Assembly (NCBI GenBank): GCA_963847965.1
Contig: CAWKCG010000004.1
Coordinates: forward strand, 1-64,000
Direction: 5' to 3'
DNA from: Palsa-504 sp963847965
GTDB lineage: Bacteria; Actinomycetota; Actinomycetes; Streptosporangiales; Streptosporangiaceae
Length of the DNA: 64,000 nt
Shown: positions 27,262 to 36,150 of the stretch, in pieces
Position numbering within the stretch: the first letter of the stretch is position 1
Layout of the letters: the number at the start of each line of letters is the position of its first letter
Position numbers and translations under genes: made by a program
The notes under the pieces: generated by a model
Told to the model about the DNA's origin: nothing
The model's database searches: none
What the model saw: the letters and a program-made list of their open reading frames with translations, nothing else

Positions 27262-28071
27262 GTGTCCCCGTATGTCGTGCCGCCGGCGCTCGTGCGCCTG
27301 GGCGCGCGGCTGGTCAGCAGCCGCGTGCACAACCCGCGGCTGCCCTGGGAGGTACAGCGGCGGCGGCTGGACAAGCTCATGGAGCCATGGCCGCTGCCGC
27401 GCGGCACGTCGGTCACGAAGACAACGTGGAACGGGGTCCCGGTCGAAATCGTCACGGCCGGCCGGGCCCGCCCGCGCGCCCGCTCCGGCCGCTCCGGCCA
27501 GGACACCAGGCCCGCCAGCGGCACCGCCGCGGTCACCGTCGTTCACTTCCACGGCGGTGGCTACTGCGTGGGATCGCCCGCGGAGGCCCGGGACTGGGCG
27601 GCGCACCTGAGCGCACGGGCGGGATGCCGCGTGGTCCTGCCCGAGTACCGGCTGGCGCCCGAGCATCCCTTTCCCGCCGCCGTGGATGACGCTCGCGCGG
27701 TGGTGCGCGCCGTGCTGGGCGAGGCCGCCTCGGGCGAGGCCGCCTCGGGCGCCGTCGTCGTGTCGGGCGATTCGGCCGGCGGCGGGCTCGCCCTCGGCGG
27801 CCTGCCTGCGTTGCTGATCCAGTGCGGCACCGACGACCTGCTGGCCCCCGACAGCGAGAACCTGGCGGTCCGCGCCGCAGCCGCCGGCGTAGACGTCACC
27901 TACAGCCGGTGGCCGGGCTTGTGGCACGACTTCGCCCTGCAGCCCGGCATCACCGCCGCCGCCGGCAGCGCCCTGGCCCAGGCGGCCTGGTTCGTCGCGC
28001 GCGTGTCTGCTCCGGACGGGCCGGAACAGCGGGCGGACACCGGGGCGGGACCTGGCGCTGACGGCGGCTAG
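27262..28071 (+). CDS. HSL-type alpha/beta hydrolase with an internal deletion
   Basis: A 269-residue hydrolase of the hormone-sensitive-lipase type: oxyanion motif HGGGYCVGSPA, nucleophile elbow GDSAGG, acidic-residue region IQCGTDDLL and catalytic His in GLWHDF. The segment between GDSAGGGLALGG and LPALLIQCG is far too short. Relatives carry roughly 70-90 residues there, forming the strands and helices after the nucleophile. The frame is kept, so a protein is made, but correct folding is doubtful. An eight-residue duplication, GEAASGEAAS, precedes the nucleophile. Start is GTG 27262. Confidence 0.75.
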   Translation: MSPYVVPPALVRLGARLVSSRVHNPRLPWEVQRRRLDKLMEPWPLPRGTSVTKTTWNGVPVEIVTAGRARPRARSGRSGQDTRPASGTAAVTVVHFHGGGYCVGSPAEARDWAAHLSARAGCRVVLPEYRLAPEHPFPAAVDDARAVVRAVLGEAASGEAASGAVVVSGDSAGGGLALGGLPALLIQCGTDDLLAPDSENLAVRAAAAGVDVTYSRWPGLWHDFALQPGITAAAGSALAQAAWFVARVSAPDGPEQRADTGAGPGADGG

Positions 28072-28130
28072 GTGGCTGGCGCGCGCTCAGCGGAAAATGC
28101 GGCCGAGCGCCACAGCGCCCAGGCCGCGGG

Positions 28131-29813
28131 TCACCCGGCAGGGCCGCCACGGGCGCGCAGCCATACCGCGCTGTCAGGCGGGAGCAGGGCGCCGTCCAGC
28201 GGGCCGCTCGCCAGCAGCAGACGCGCGTGCTCGGGCAGCGGGACCGCGGTCGCGGAGATGTTCACGACGCAGCGCACGCTGTCGCCGCGGTCGAACGCGA
28301 GCACGCCGTCGCCAGCAGGCAGCCAGGTCATCGGCCCGTCGCCGAGGCCGGGCTCGGCCCGGCGGAGCGCCAGGGCGGCCTGGTACAGCTCGAGCATCGA
28401 GCCCGGCTTCCCGGTCTCCGCCTCGACCGTCAGGTCCCGCCACTCCTTCGGCTGCGGCAGCCAGGGCTCGGCCACGGCGCCGGCGGGGGAGAAGCCGAAC
28501 GGCGGTTCGGCCCCCGCCCACGGCAGCGGCACACGGCTGCCGTCGCGGCCCGGGTCGGCGCCGTGCGTACGCCGCCAGATCGGGTCCTGCCGCCGCTCAT
28601 CCGGAATGTCCTGTACTTCCCACAGGCCAAGTTCCTCGCCCTGGTAGACGTAGACCGAGCCGGGCAGCGCCATGGTCAGCAGCGCGGCCGCCCTGGCCCG
28701 CCGGGTACCGAGCTCCAGGTCGACGGGCAGGCTGTGGAAGTACGCCCGCCGCTGCAGGCTGAACGCGGTGTCGGCGCGGCCGTACCGCGACACGATCCGG
28801 TCCACGTCGTGGTTGGACAGCACCCACGTGGCCGGGGCGCCCACCGGCGCGTGCAGGGCCAGCGTGTGGTCGATGACCTCGCGCAGCCGCGCGGCGTCCC
28901 ACGGGCAGCTCAGGTAGGGGAAATTGAACACGGTGTGCAGCTCGCCCGGGCTCACGTACCTGGCCAGCCGGGCCGCGTCCGGGATCCAGATCTCGCCGAT
29001 GAGCACCCGGCCCTGGTAGTCGTCGGCCAGCGCGCGCCAGGACCGGTAGATGTCGTGGACGTCGTCGCGGTCGACGTAGGGATGCGCGGGACCGGGCATT
29101 GCGTCCGGCGCCACCTCGGGCAGTGAGGCGTCCTTGCTGAGCAGCGCCGCGGAGTCGATCCGGATGCCGTCCGCGCCGCGGTCGAACCAGAACCGCAGCA
29201 CGTCCTCGAATTCGGCGCGGACCGCCGGGTTCGCCCAGTTGAAATCCGGCTGCTCGGGCGCGAACAGGTGCAGGTACCACTCGCCGGGGGAGCCGTCAGG
29301 GGAGGTGATCCGCGTCCAGGCCGGCCCGCCGAAGATCGACTGCCAGTCGTTCGGCGGCAGGTCGCCGGCTGGCCCGCGGCCAGGCCGGAACCAGAACCGG
29401 TCCCGCTCCGCCGACCCCGGGGCGGCGGCGAGCGCGGCCCGGAACCAGGGGTGCTGATCCGAGCCGTGGTTCGGCACGACGTCGATGATGATCCGGATGC
29501 CGAGCGCGTGCGCCTCGGCGATGAGCGCGTCCGCGTCCTCCAGCGTGCCGAACACCGGGTCGATGCCCCGGTAGTCGGAGATGTCGTAACCCGCGTCCGA
29601 CATCGGCGACGGGTACCACGGGTTGAACCAGATCGCGTCGATGCCGAGCCCGGCCAGGTAGGGCAGGTGCGCGCGCACGCCGGCGAGATCGCCGATCCCG
29701 TCCCCGTCCCCGTCGGCGAAGCTGCGCACGTACAGCTGGTAGATGGCGGCACTGCGCCACCAGGCGCCTTCGGGAGCGGCTGGCCGGGGACCGTGAGATC
29801 CGAGGTGTAGCAC
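28131..29813 (-). CDS. GH13 alpha-glucosidase (oligo-1,6-glucosidase type)
   Basis: A 560-residue (beta/alpha)8-barrel glycoside hydrolase. IYQLYVRSFADGDGDGIGDL and DVVPNHGSDQHPWF are GH13 regions; the nucleophile Asp is in DGIRIDSAA, the acid/base Glu in LIGEIW, and the third Asp in LSNHDVDR. There is no signal peptide, so it acts in the cytoplasm on imported alpha-glucosides. It is the last gene of the sugar-import cluster, behind two permeases and a binding protein. Start is GTG 29813 with AGAGG upstream. The exact sugar (for example maltose, isomaltose, trehalose or sucrose) cannot be read from sequence. Confidence 0.88.
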   Translation of the reverse strand: MLHLGSHGPRPAAPEGAWWRSAAIYQLYVRSFADGDGDGIGDLAGVRAHLPYLAGLGIDAIWFNPWYPSPMSDAGYDISDYRGIDPVFGTLEDADALIAEAHALGIRIIIDVVPNHGSDQHPWFRAALAAAPGSAERDRFWFRPGRGPAGDLPPNDWQSIFGGPAWTRITSPDGSPGEWYLHLFAPEQPDFNWANPAVRAEFEDVLRFWFDRGADGIRIDSAALLSKDASLPEVAPDAMPGPAHPYVDRDDVHDIYRSWRALADDYQGRVLIGEIWIPDAARLARYVSPGELHTVFNFPYLSCPWDAARLREVIDHTLALHAPVGAPATWVLSNHDVDRIVSRYGRADTAFSLQRRAYFHSLPVDLELGTRRARAAALLTMALPGSVYVYQGEELGLWEVQDIPDERRQDPIWRRTHGADPGRDGSRVPLPWAGAEPPFGFSPAGAVAEPWLPQPKEWRDLTVEAETGKPGSMLELYQAALALRRAEPGLGDGPMTWLPAGDGVLAFDRGDSVRCVVNISATAVPLPEHARLLLASGPLDGALLPPDSAVWLRARGGPAG

Positions 29814-29926
29814 GAGAACCTCTTTCTATGCGTAGCTGGCGCGGGCGCGGCCGCCGGGGCTGCGCCGGGCAGTAAAGCTGGAACGGTTGCCGGTCGGTGC
29901 CGGTGATGAGCGCGAGCTAACCGGGC

Positions 29927-30862
29927 TCACCCGCGGATGCCGCCCGCGGTGAGACCGGCCATAATGTTGCGCTGGAAGATCAGGAAGAAGACGATCGTCG
30001 GCACCGCGGCCATGGCGGACGCGGCGATGATCAGGTTCTGCGGCGTGCCGACCGCGGCCTGCCAGATGCCCACGTTCAGCGTTTCCCTGGTCGGGCTGTA
30101 GCCGTACTCGACCAGCAGCGGCCAGAGGAAGTCCTTCCAGACGGCGACCAGGCCGAAGATCGAGATTACGGCGATGATCGGCCGTGAGATCGGCAGCACG
30201 ATCGAGCGCAGGATCCGGAGCCGGGACGCGCCGTCGATCTGCGCGGCGTCGATGTAGTCGGCCGGGATCGAGTCGAAGAACCGCTTGAGCAGGAAGATGC
30301 TGAACGCGTTGGCCACCGAGGGCAGCCAGATCGCTTCCGGCGAGCCGATCAGGTTCATGTGCAGGATGGGCAGGTCGGCCACGGTCACGTACTGCGGTAC
30401 GACGAGCACGGTGCTCGGGATCATGAGCGTCGCCAGCATGAGGAAGAAGATCACGTTCCCGAACACCGGCCGCAGCTTGGACAGCGAGTAGGCCGCGGCC
30501 ACGTCGAAGACGAGCTGGAAGGCCAGCGCGCCGAACGCGTAGTAGATGGTGTTCCAGAACAGCCGCGCCATATCCAGCCGGTCGAACGCCTGCTGGTAGC
30601 TGCCCGGGTACACGTGATGCGGGTACAGCGTCGGCGGCGTCGCGATCGCTTCCTGGGTCGACTTCAGCCCGTCGGTGAACAGGAAGTACATCGGGCCGAT
30701 GAAGATCAGCGTGAACACGACGATCACCACCGTGAGGACGATCCGGTAGACGATCTTGCCGCGGCGCCGGTTCAGCGCCGAGCTGGAGATCAGCGTCCGG
30801 GTCGTCGCGCGGGCCGCCTGCCGGCGCCGCAGCGGGCCGGCGATAGCGGCTGGTGATGCCAT
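29927..30862 (-). CDS. Sugar ABC transporter permease, MalG-type
   Basis: A 311-residue inner-membrane permease of the carbohydrate CUT1 class with six helices. The cytoplasmic EAA loop is recognisable as YIDAAQIDGASRLRILRSIV. It pairs with the MalF-type permease 10 bp upstream to form the channel. No ATPase gene lies in the cluster, so a shared MsiK-type ATPase encoded elsewhere probably energises it, as is usual in actinomycetes. Confidence 0.88.
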   Translation of the reverse strand: MASPAAIAGPLRRRQAARATTRTLISSSALNRRRGKIVYRIVLTVVIVVFTLIFIGPMYFLFTDGLKSTQEAIATPPTLYPHHVYPGSYQQAFDRLDMARLFWNTIYYAFGALAFQLVFDVAAAYSLSKLRPVFGNVIFFLMLATLMIPSTVLVVPQYVTVADLPILHMNLIGSPEAIWLPSVANAFSIFLLKRFFDSIPADYIDAAQIDGASRLRILRSIVLPISRPIIAVISIFGLVAVWKDFLWPLLVEYGYSPTRETLNVGIWQAAVGTPQNLIIAASAMAAVPTIVFFLIFQRNIMAGLTAGGIRG

Positions 30863-30872
30863 CCCAGGTCTC

Positions 30873-31847
30873 CTAACCGCGCTCTCGGGTGAGCCACAGG
30901 AACCCGCCGGAGAAGGCGGCGAGCACCAGCATGAGCATCACGCCCAGGGCCGACGCGCTGTTGTAGTTGCTGGCGCCGCTCATCGCGAACGCGTACTGGT
31001 AGATGAGCATCACCACCGACAGCGTGTTGTCGCCGACCCCGCCGCCGCCGTTGGTCAGCACGAACGATTCGACGAACATCTGCATGGTGGCCACGACCTG
31101 CAGCATCAGCAGCATGAGCAGGATCAGCCGGGTCTGCGGGATGGTGACGTGCCGGATCCGGCGCCACAGCCCCGCGCCGTCCAGCTCGGCCGCCTCGTAC
31201 AGCTCGCCGGGGATGTTCTGCAGCGCGGCCAGGTAGATCAGCGTCGCCGCGCCCATGTTCATCCAGGTCGAGGCGATCACCACCGACACCATCGCCACGC
31301 TGATGAACCCGCTGCCCGGCTGGAACACCCACTGCGAGGTCGGCAGGTGCACGAGCCGCAGGATGTCGTCGAACAAGCCGTACTGCGGGTTGTAGAAGTA
31401 GGCGAACAGCAGCAGCGCCGAGGCCGGCGGCAGCATCACCGGCAGGTAGACCAGGACTCGCAGGTACCCCCTCGCGTGCCTCAGCTCGTTCAGCAGCAGC
31501 GCCACGAAGAACGGCACCGCGTAGCCGATGACCAGGGCCAGGAGGGTGAATTCGGCCGTGTTGCGCCAGGCCAGCCAGAACGTCGGGTCGCGGAAGATCC
31601 GGATGTAGTTGGTCCAGCCCGCCCAGGCGTAGCCGCCGCCCAGGACCGCCTTCTGGAAGCTCATGATGACTTCGCGGACGATCGGGTACCAGGAGAAGAA
31701 GGTGAAGCAGAGCACCGCGCCGATCAGGAAGCCGTGCGCCGACAGGTTGCGCCGCACCTTCGGCCCGAGCCGGCCCGCTGCCACCGCGCGCGCCGCCCGA
31801 GGCTCGGCCTTGGGTTTACGCAGCGTCGCGACCCCTGCCATCCGCAC
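30873..31847 (-). CDS. Sugar ABC transporter permease, MalF-type
   Basis: A 324-residue CUT1 permease with an N-terminal cytoplasmic tail, then helices beginning FLIGAVLCFTFFSWYPIVRE. The EAA loop is ELYEAAELDGAGLWRRIRHV. It lies between the binding-protein gene (118 bp upstream, with a strong intercistronic hairpin) and the MalG-type gene (10 bp downstream). It forms a heterodimer with the latter. Confidence 0.88.
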   Translation of the reverse strand: MRMAGVATLRKPKAEPRAARAVAAGRLGPKVRRNLSAHGFLIGAVLCFTFFSWYPIVREVIMSFQKAVLGGGYAWAGWTNYIRIFRDPTFWLAWRNTAEFTLLALVIGYAVPFFVALLLNELRHARGYLRVLVYLPVMLPPASALLLFAYFYNPQYGLFDDILRLVHLPTSQWVFQPGSGFISVAMVSVVIASTWMNMGAATLIYLAALQNIPGELYEAAELDGAGLWRRIRHVTIPQTRLILLMLLMLQVVATMQMFVESFVLTNGGGGVGDNTLSVVMLIYQYAFAMSGASNYNSASALGVMLMLVLAAFSGGFLWLTRERG

Positions 31848-31914
31848 CCTCCTGTCCTCGTGCGCCGGGCTCCGCCGGGCGCGGGCCCCGGCCCGGGCGC
31901 GAGCCCAGTCCGGG

Positions 31915-31948
31915 CGCGGGGCCGGCCCCCATATTGACCGGCCCCGCG
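31915..31948 (-). terminator. Intercistronic stem-loop after the binding-protein gene
   Basis: CGCGGGGCCGG and CCGGCCCCGCG form a perfect 11-bp GC stem with a 12-nt loop, 17 bp past the binding-protein stop. No U-tract follows, so it is more likely a partial attenuator or an mRNA-stabilising hairpin that favours binding-protein over permease expression, as in malE/malF, than a full terminator. Confidence 0.6.
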
Positions 31949-31965
31949 TGACTTCCGGCGCCGGG

Positions 31966-33366
31966 CTATCCCGCGCTGTTGGCCAAGATCGTGTTGACGT
32001 TGGCCGCGGCCGTCTTCAGCAGCTGGACCATGTTGACGTTCGGCTCGGTCAGCACGGCCAGCATCACCGGGTCCAGCGTCTTGTAAACCGCCTGGGCGTC
32101 GGTCGGCTCGCCGTCGCCGGCCTCGTTCGCGTTCACGAACGCCGTGTAGTACGAGGTGTTGATGGTCGCGTACTTGGCCCGCAGCGCGTTGATCTGGGTC
32201 CCGGTCGCGCCGTCGAAGAGCTCAGGCTCCGGGAATCCGACCGGCAGCCCGTCTGCCTTCATCCTGGCGAAGTTGAACTGCCCCAGGCCCGGCGTCAGGT
32301 CCTCGAAATCGATCCACTTGATGCCGGCCTCGATCTGCGCCGGGGTGTCGTGCTTGGCGAAGATGTAGTCGTTGCCGCCGGACAGCGAGCCGGCCGGCGT
32401 GCCGGTCAGGCTCGGCAGCGGGCCCATCCCGATGTCGTTGACGTCGCCCTTGTCGGTCGGCACGATCACGTTGTAGATGTCGTCCGGGGCGGCGATGTAC
32501 ATGCCCAGCTTGCCCGCGGCGAACTGCGCCTGCAGCGTGCCCCAGGCCAGGCCCTGAGTCTCGCTCATCGCGTGGTCGGTGAACCGCAGCGTGTGCAGCG
32601 CCTCCAGGATCGCCATGCCGTCGGAGTTGTCGAAGTTGGCGGTGGGCGGCGCGCTGTTGTTGTTGACCATCGAGCCGCCGAGCGCGTCCATGTAGGACGA
32701 GAAGTGCCAGCCGCCGTTGTTTCCCGCGCTGTAGTCGCCCCAGCCCTCAATGCCGTGGCCGAGCTTGGCGATGGCGGTGGCATCCGTCTCCACCTGCGCC
32801 CACGTCGTGGGCGGGTCGTCCGGGTTCAGCCCCGCCTGGCTGAACAGGCTGCGGTTGTAGACCAGGCCCTGGGTGTAGTTGACGGTGGGCAGGCCGTAGA
32901 TCGTCGTGCCGGCCGTCACCGCCTTCATCGAGCTCGGCACGATGTCGTTGAGCGTCGGCACCGTCTTGCTGTTCACGTACTGCGTGATGTCCGCCGCCTG
33001 CCCGGCCAGCAGCACCTGCGGCAGGTCGGTGAAGTAGGAGTAGAAGACGTCAGGCTCAGTCCCGGCCCGCAGCATGGCGGTGAACGTGGCAGGTACCTCG
33101 CACGGGTAGTTGTAGATGCTGTCGATCGTGATGTTCGGGTTTTGCTTCTCGAAGATGGCGACGTCCTCGACCCACTCCTTGTGCTGCACCGGGTTCTCGG
33201 CCGCCGGCGGAGCGCAGTCGATGCTGACGGTCACGGCACCGCTGCCGCTCGAAGTCGGGGCGCTGCTGCTGCTCGAGCAGGCCGCAACGCCGAGCCCCAG
33301 AAGCGCAGCGGCGATCACCGCGGCTACCTTGCGGAAGCCGACCAGCCGGTAGAGCTGTCTGCTCAT
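31966..33366 (-). CDS. Extracellular solute-binding lipoprotein (sugar ABC importer)
   Basis: A 466-residue CUT1 binding protein. The signal peptide ends with a lipobox (LLGLGVAAC), so the Cys would be lipidated and the mature protein anchored outside the membrane. The body has the usual binding-protein layout (FEKQNPNITIDSI, then VNYTQGLVYNRSLF). It is the first gene of the cluster with two permeases and a GH13 glucosidase, so its ligand is probably an alpha-linked oligosaccharide. A divergent LacI gene and a 385-bp intergenic region lie upstream. Confidence 0.9.
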   Translation of the reverse strand: MSRQLYRLVGFRKVAAVIAAALLGLGVAACSSSSSAPTSSGSGAVTVSIDCAPPAAENPVQHKEWVEDVAIFEKQNPNITIDSIYNYPCEVPATFTAMLRAGTEPDVFYSYFTDLPQVLLAGQAADITQYVNSKTVPTLNDIVPSSMKAVTAGTTIYGLPTVNYTQGLVYNRSLFSQAGLNPDDPPTTWAQVETDATAIAKLGHGIEGWGDYSAGNNGGWHFSSYMDALGGSMVNNNSAPPTANFDNSDGMAILEALHTLRFTDHAMSETQGLAWGTLQAQFAAGKLGMYIAAPDDIYNVIVPTDKGDVNDIGMGPLPSLTGTPAGSLSGGNDYIFAKHDTPAQIEAGIKWIDFEDLTPGLGQFNFARMKADGLPVGFPEPELFDGATGTQINALRAKYATINTSYYTAFVNANEAGDGEPTDAQAVYKTLDPVMLAVLTEPNVNMVQLLKTAAANVNTILANSAG

Positions 33367-33533
33367 CGATCAATCCTTCTTTCCCAGGCCGAACGCGGGC
33401 GATGTCAGCGCCGTACCGCCGGGCCAGCTAGCGAGCGTTCCGGCCGTTAGTCCGGCATGATCCCGGACCTTGACCTGGGTGCGCTACACCGGTGGACCAG
33501 CGCTGTCCTCTTGGCACTGAACATACAGAAACG

Positions 33534-33554
33534 GATATCTGACAGCAAGATATC
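33534..33554. promoter_or_regulatory. Inverted repeat, candidate operator of the sugar cluster
   Basis: GATATCT, a 7-bp spacer and AGATATC are a perfect inverted repeat between the divergent binding-protein and LacI genes. Position suits control of both. LacI operators usually have a central CG and no spacer, so this could instead be a site for another factor. Confidence 0.4.
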
Positions 33555-33750
33555 GATGAAACTTCGCAAAGAAACAACTTGATCACGCCTGCCAAGCTAC
33601 TGACTCCGGCCTGACCTGGACTATGTTCCCCGTTACACTCGGGTTTCCCGCTCAACTCCGGACCTCCCGCGGACGACGTCGCAGGCCAGCGGCCGACAAA
33701 GTGATCCAGGTCATGCAAGTTCTTGCGGCCAGATGTCGTATTGTTGCGGC

Positions 33751-34857
33751 ATGACGCGAACTCCAGCCCGCCGGCTCGCCGACGTGGCCCAGAAGGTCGG
33801 AGTCAGCGAGGCCACCGTGAGCCGGGTCCTCCACGGCAAGGCCGGCGTGTCCGACAGCACCCGCGAGGCCGTGCTCAGGGCGCTTGACGTGCTCGGCTAC
33901 GAGCGCCCGACCCAGCTGCGCGGCAATCGTGCCCGGCTGATCGGCCTGGTCCTGCCTGAATTGCAGAACCCGATCTTCCCGGCCCTGGCCGAGGTCATCG
34001 GGGGCGCGCTGGCGCAGCGCGGGTTCACGCCGGTGCTGTGCACCCGGACCGCGGGGGGCCTGTCCGAGGCCGACTACGTGGAACTGCTGCTCGATCAGCA
34101 CGCCTCCGGGGTGGTATTCGCCGGCGGGCACTTCGCCGAGCTGGCCTCCCCGCACGAGCACTACAAGCTGCTGCACGCCCGCGGCATCCCGGCCGTGCTG
34201 GTCAACGCGGCGATCGACAACCTCGACTTCCCGTGCGTGGCCACCGACGACATGACCGCCGCCGGGCAGGCCTTCCGGCACCTGGCCTCGCTCGGGCACG
34301 AGCGGATCGGCCTGGTGGTCGGGCCCGAGGACCACATGCCCTCGCGCCGCAAGCTGGCCGCGTTCCTCGACCACGCGCAGCAGGCCGAACTCACCGTGGC
34401 CCCCGTCGAGCACACCCTGTTCTCCCTCGAAGGCGGCCAGGCGGCGGCGACCCGGATCCTGAGGCTGGGGGTCACCGGCATCATCTGCGGCAGCGACGTG
34501 CTGGCCCTCGGCGCGATCCGCGCGGTGCGCCGCGCCGGGCTCCGCGTGCCCAGTGACGTCTCGGTGGTCGGTTACGACGACTCCTGGCTGCTGAACTGCA
34601 CCGATCCGCCGCTCACCACCGTCAGGCAGCCGATCGAGTCGATGGGCAAAGCCGCGGTCGCCCTGCTGGTGAACCAGATGGAGAGCGTCTCCGCCCACCC
34701 GGAGACGCTGCTGTTCGAGCCTGAGCTGGTCGTCCGCGGATCCACCGGCCCGGCGCCCGGCCAGGCCGCATCCGCCGCAAGCTCCGGGCCCGACCCGCTC
34801 CGGGCCGAGCTCCCGCGGGCTCAGGAGGTCACGCCACCGCCCGTTCGGGATCATTGA
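33751..34857 (+). CDS. LacI-family transcriptional regulator
   Basis: A 368-residue regulator. The N-terminal helix-turn-helix is RLADVAQKVGVSEATVSRVL, followed by a hinge and a periplasmic-binding-like sensor domain (RARLIGLVLPELQNPIFP, and later DVSVVGYDDSWLLN). ATG 33751 is preferred over 33733 because family members begin a few residues before RLADVA. It is divergent from the sugar importer/glucosidase cluster and probably represses it until an alpha-glucoside binds. The last codons (PPPVRDH) are encoded inside the left arm of a dispersed hairpin repeat. Confidence 0.9.
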   Translation: MTRTPARRLADVAQKVGVSEATVSRVLHGKAGVSDSTREAVLRALDVLGYERPTQLRGNRARLIGLVLPELQNPIFPALAEVIGGALAQRGFTPVLCTRTAGGLSEADYVELLLDQHASGVVFAGGHFAELASPHEHYKLLHARGIPAVLVNAAIDNLDFPCVATDDMTAAGQAFRHLASLGHERIGLVVGPEDHMPSRRKLAAFLDHAQQAELTVAPVEHTLFSLEGGQAAATRILRLGVTGIICGSDVLALGAIRAVRRAGLRVPSDVSVVGYDDSWLLNCTDPPLTTVRQPIESMGKAAVALLVNQMESVSAHPETLLFEPELVVRGSTGPAPGQAASAASSGPDPLRAELPRAQEVTPPPVRDH

Positions 34858-34885
34858 AAATCCTTTTTTGCCGAACGAACGGTGG
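34834..34885. repeat. Dispersed hairpin repeat, copy A
   Basis: CCACCGCCCGTTCGG (34834-34848) and CCGAACGAACGGTGG (34871-34885) are near-complementary arms around a T-rich loop. The left arm overlaps the LacI stop codon, so the element may end LacI transcription. It shares TGCCGAACGANCGGTGGTGC and the following CCGTCCCG with copy C. Confidence 0.7.
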
Positions 34886-35020
34886 TGCCCGTCCCGCTCC
34901 CGCCTCAGTGCTCCACGACAGCGACATGACGCACGGCACAGGCTGGTCGGGCGCTGGACCTGTGCAGGCCAGGGCGACGGTGTGAACCGAGTCTTTTTGC
35001 GGAACGGTAACGTCGGTAGC

Positions 35021-35848
35021 GTGAGTCAGCCGTCCGACCGGGATCCCGCGCCAGAACTCGAGGGTGTCCGCGCGCTCGTCACCGGGGGTACCAGCGGGCT
35101 GGGGTTCGCCATGAGCCAAGCGCTGGCCGAGGCCGGCGCCCACGTCGTCCTGACCGGCCGGACCGAGCAGCGTGTCCAGGATGCCGCTAGCCGAATCGGT
35201 GACCTCGTGACCGGCCTCGTCATGGACGTCCGCGACGAGCAGTCCGTCTCCGCAAGCGTCGACAGCGCTCTACGCGCCCTCGGCGGCATCGACGTTCTGG
35301 TCAACAACGCCGGGATCGGCATGCGCACGGTGAACCCGAACTTCATGACCGAACCGATGGGCTTCTGGCAGGTCAGCCCCGACGCCTTCCGAGACCTGCT
35401 CGCCACTAACGTCGTCGGCTACTTCCTGGTCGCCCGCGCGGTCGTGCCGCACATGCTCCAGGCCGGACACGGCAAGATCGTCAACATCTCGGTCAACGAG
35501 TCCACGATGCGGCGCAGGGGCTTCACGCCGTACGGCCCGTCACGCGCGGCGACCGACGCGCTGTCCCACATCATGGCCGCCGACCTGGCCGGCACCGGCA
35601 TCGACGTGAACCTGCTGCTCCCCGGCGGCGCCACCAGGACCGGCATGACGCCGGACTCCGCGCCGGAGGACGTGCAGGCCAGCTGGCTCGACCCGGCGAT
35701 CATGGGCCCGCCGGTCTGCTGGCTCGCCTCCCGGGCCTCCGACGGCCTCACCGACCAGCGCATCGTCGCCACCGACTTCGCCGGTCACTGGACGAAATGT
35801 CCGCACCCGCCATCGCGGCGGAGCTACGGGCGCTCGGCCACGACATAA
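35021..35848 (+). CDS. Short-chain dehydrogenase/reductase
   Basis: A classical SDR: cofactor loop TGGTSGLGFAMSQ, NNAGIG, a substrate-binding region with NISVNESTMRR, and YGPSRAA carrying the catalytic Tyr; the expected YxxxK Lys is replaced by Arg (Y-G-P-S-R), which would weaken activity. GTG 35021 starts about 12 residues before the first strand; GTG 34982 is also possible. The last 15 or so residues (KCPHPPSRRSYGRS) do not look like an SDR tail and read in an overlapping frame with the DUF5615 gene, so the 3' end seems to have been joined to it by a deletion. Confidence 0.78.
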   Translation: MSQPSDRDPAPELEGVRALVTGGTSGLGFAMSQALAEAGAHVVLTGRTEQRVQDAASRIGDLVTGLVMDVRDEQSVSASVDSALRALGGIDVLVNNAGIGMRTVNPNFMTEPMGFWQVSPDAFRDLLATNVVGYFLVARAVVPHMLQAGHGKIVNISVNESTMRRRGFTPYGPSRAATDALSHIMAADLAGTGIDVNLLLPGGATRTGMTPDSAPEDVQASWLDPAIMGPPVCWLASRASDGLTDQRIVATDFAGHWTKCPHPPSRRSYGRSATT

Positions 35849-36150
35849 TCGCGATCGCGGACCGACCTGACCTTCGCTCCAAGTCCGACGAGGAGGTCTT
35901 CGCGTGGGCACGCACCGAAAGGCGGTGGTTGCTCACGGAGAACGTCAAAGACTTCAGGCCGATCATGCTTCGGGCCTTGCAGGCCGGACCGCCCGGCTGC
36001 GGGCTGCTGTTCACCAGCAACCGGGCCTTCCCCAGGTCTAGGCGGAACCCCGGCCCGCTGATCAAGGCGCTCTACGCGTGGCTCGCTGAGGGGCCACCGC
36101 CCCCGCCGGTAACGGAATCCTGGCTTCTCGGCGCCTCCGACACCTCGTGA
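35797..36150 (+). CDS. DUF5615 PIN-like toxin, 5' end probably trimmed
   Basis: A 117-residue protein resembling the DUF5615 PIN-like nuclease family: ELRALGHDIIAIADRPDLRS, SDEEVFAWARTERRWLLTEN and VKDFRPI with conserved acidic residues. Relatives begin a few residues earlier with a strand ending LDEM; here LDEM is readable just upstream (35788-35799) but inside the SDR 3' end, without a start. The usual partner antitoxin (DUF433) is absent, so this looks like an orphan. Translation could start at ATG 35797 and lose the first strand. Confidence 0.7.
   Translation: MSAPAIAAELRALGHDIIAIADRPDLRSKSDEEVFAWARTERRWLLTENVKDFRPIMLRALQAGPPGCGLLFTSNRAFPRSRRNPGPLIKALYAWLAEGPPPPPVTESWLLGASDTS

Noticed and set aside
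28487..28520. CCGAACGGCGGTTCGG resembling the dispersed hairpin repeat
   Set aside because: Lies in the GH13 coding sequence and lacks the GGTGG half of the core; probably chance.
31663..33450. Long plus-strand reading frame of about 600 codons opposite the sugar-binding-protein gene
   Set aside because: Arg/Val-rich shadow of the real reverse-strand gene; no family motifs and no ribosome site.
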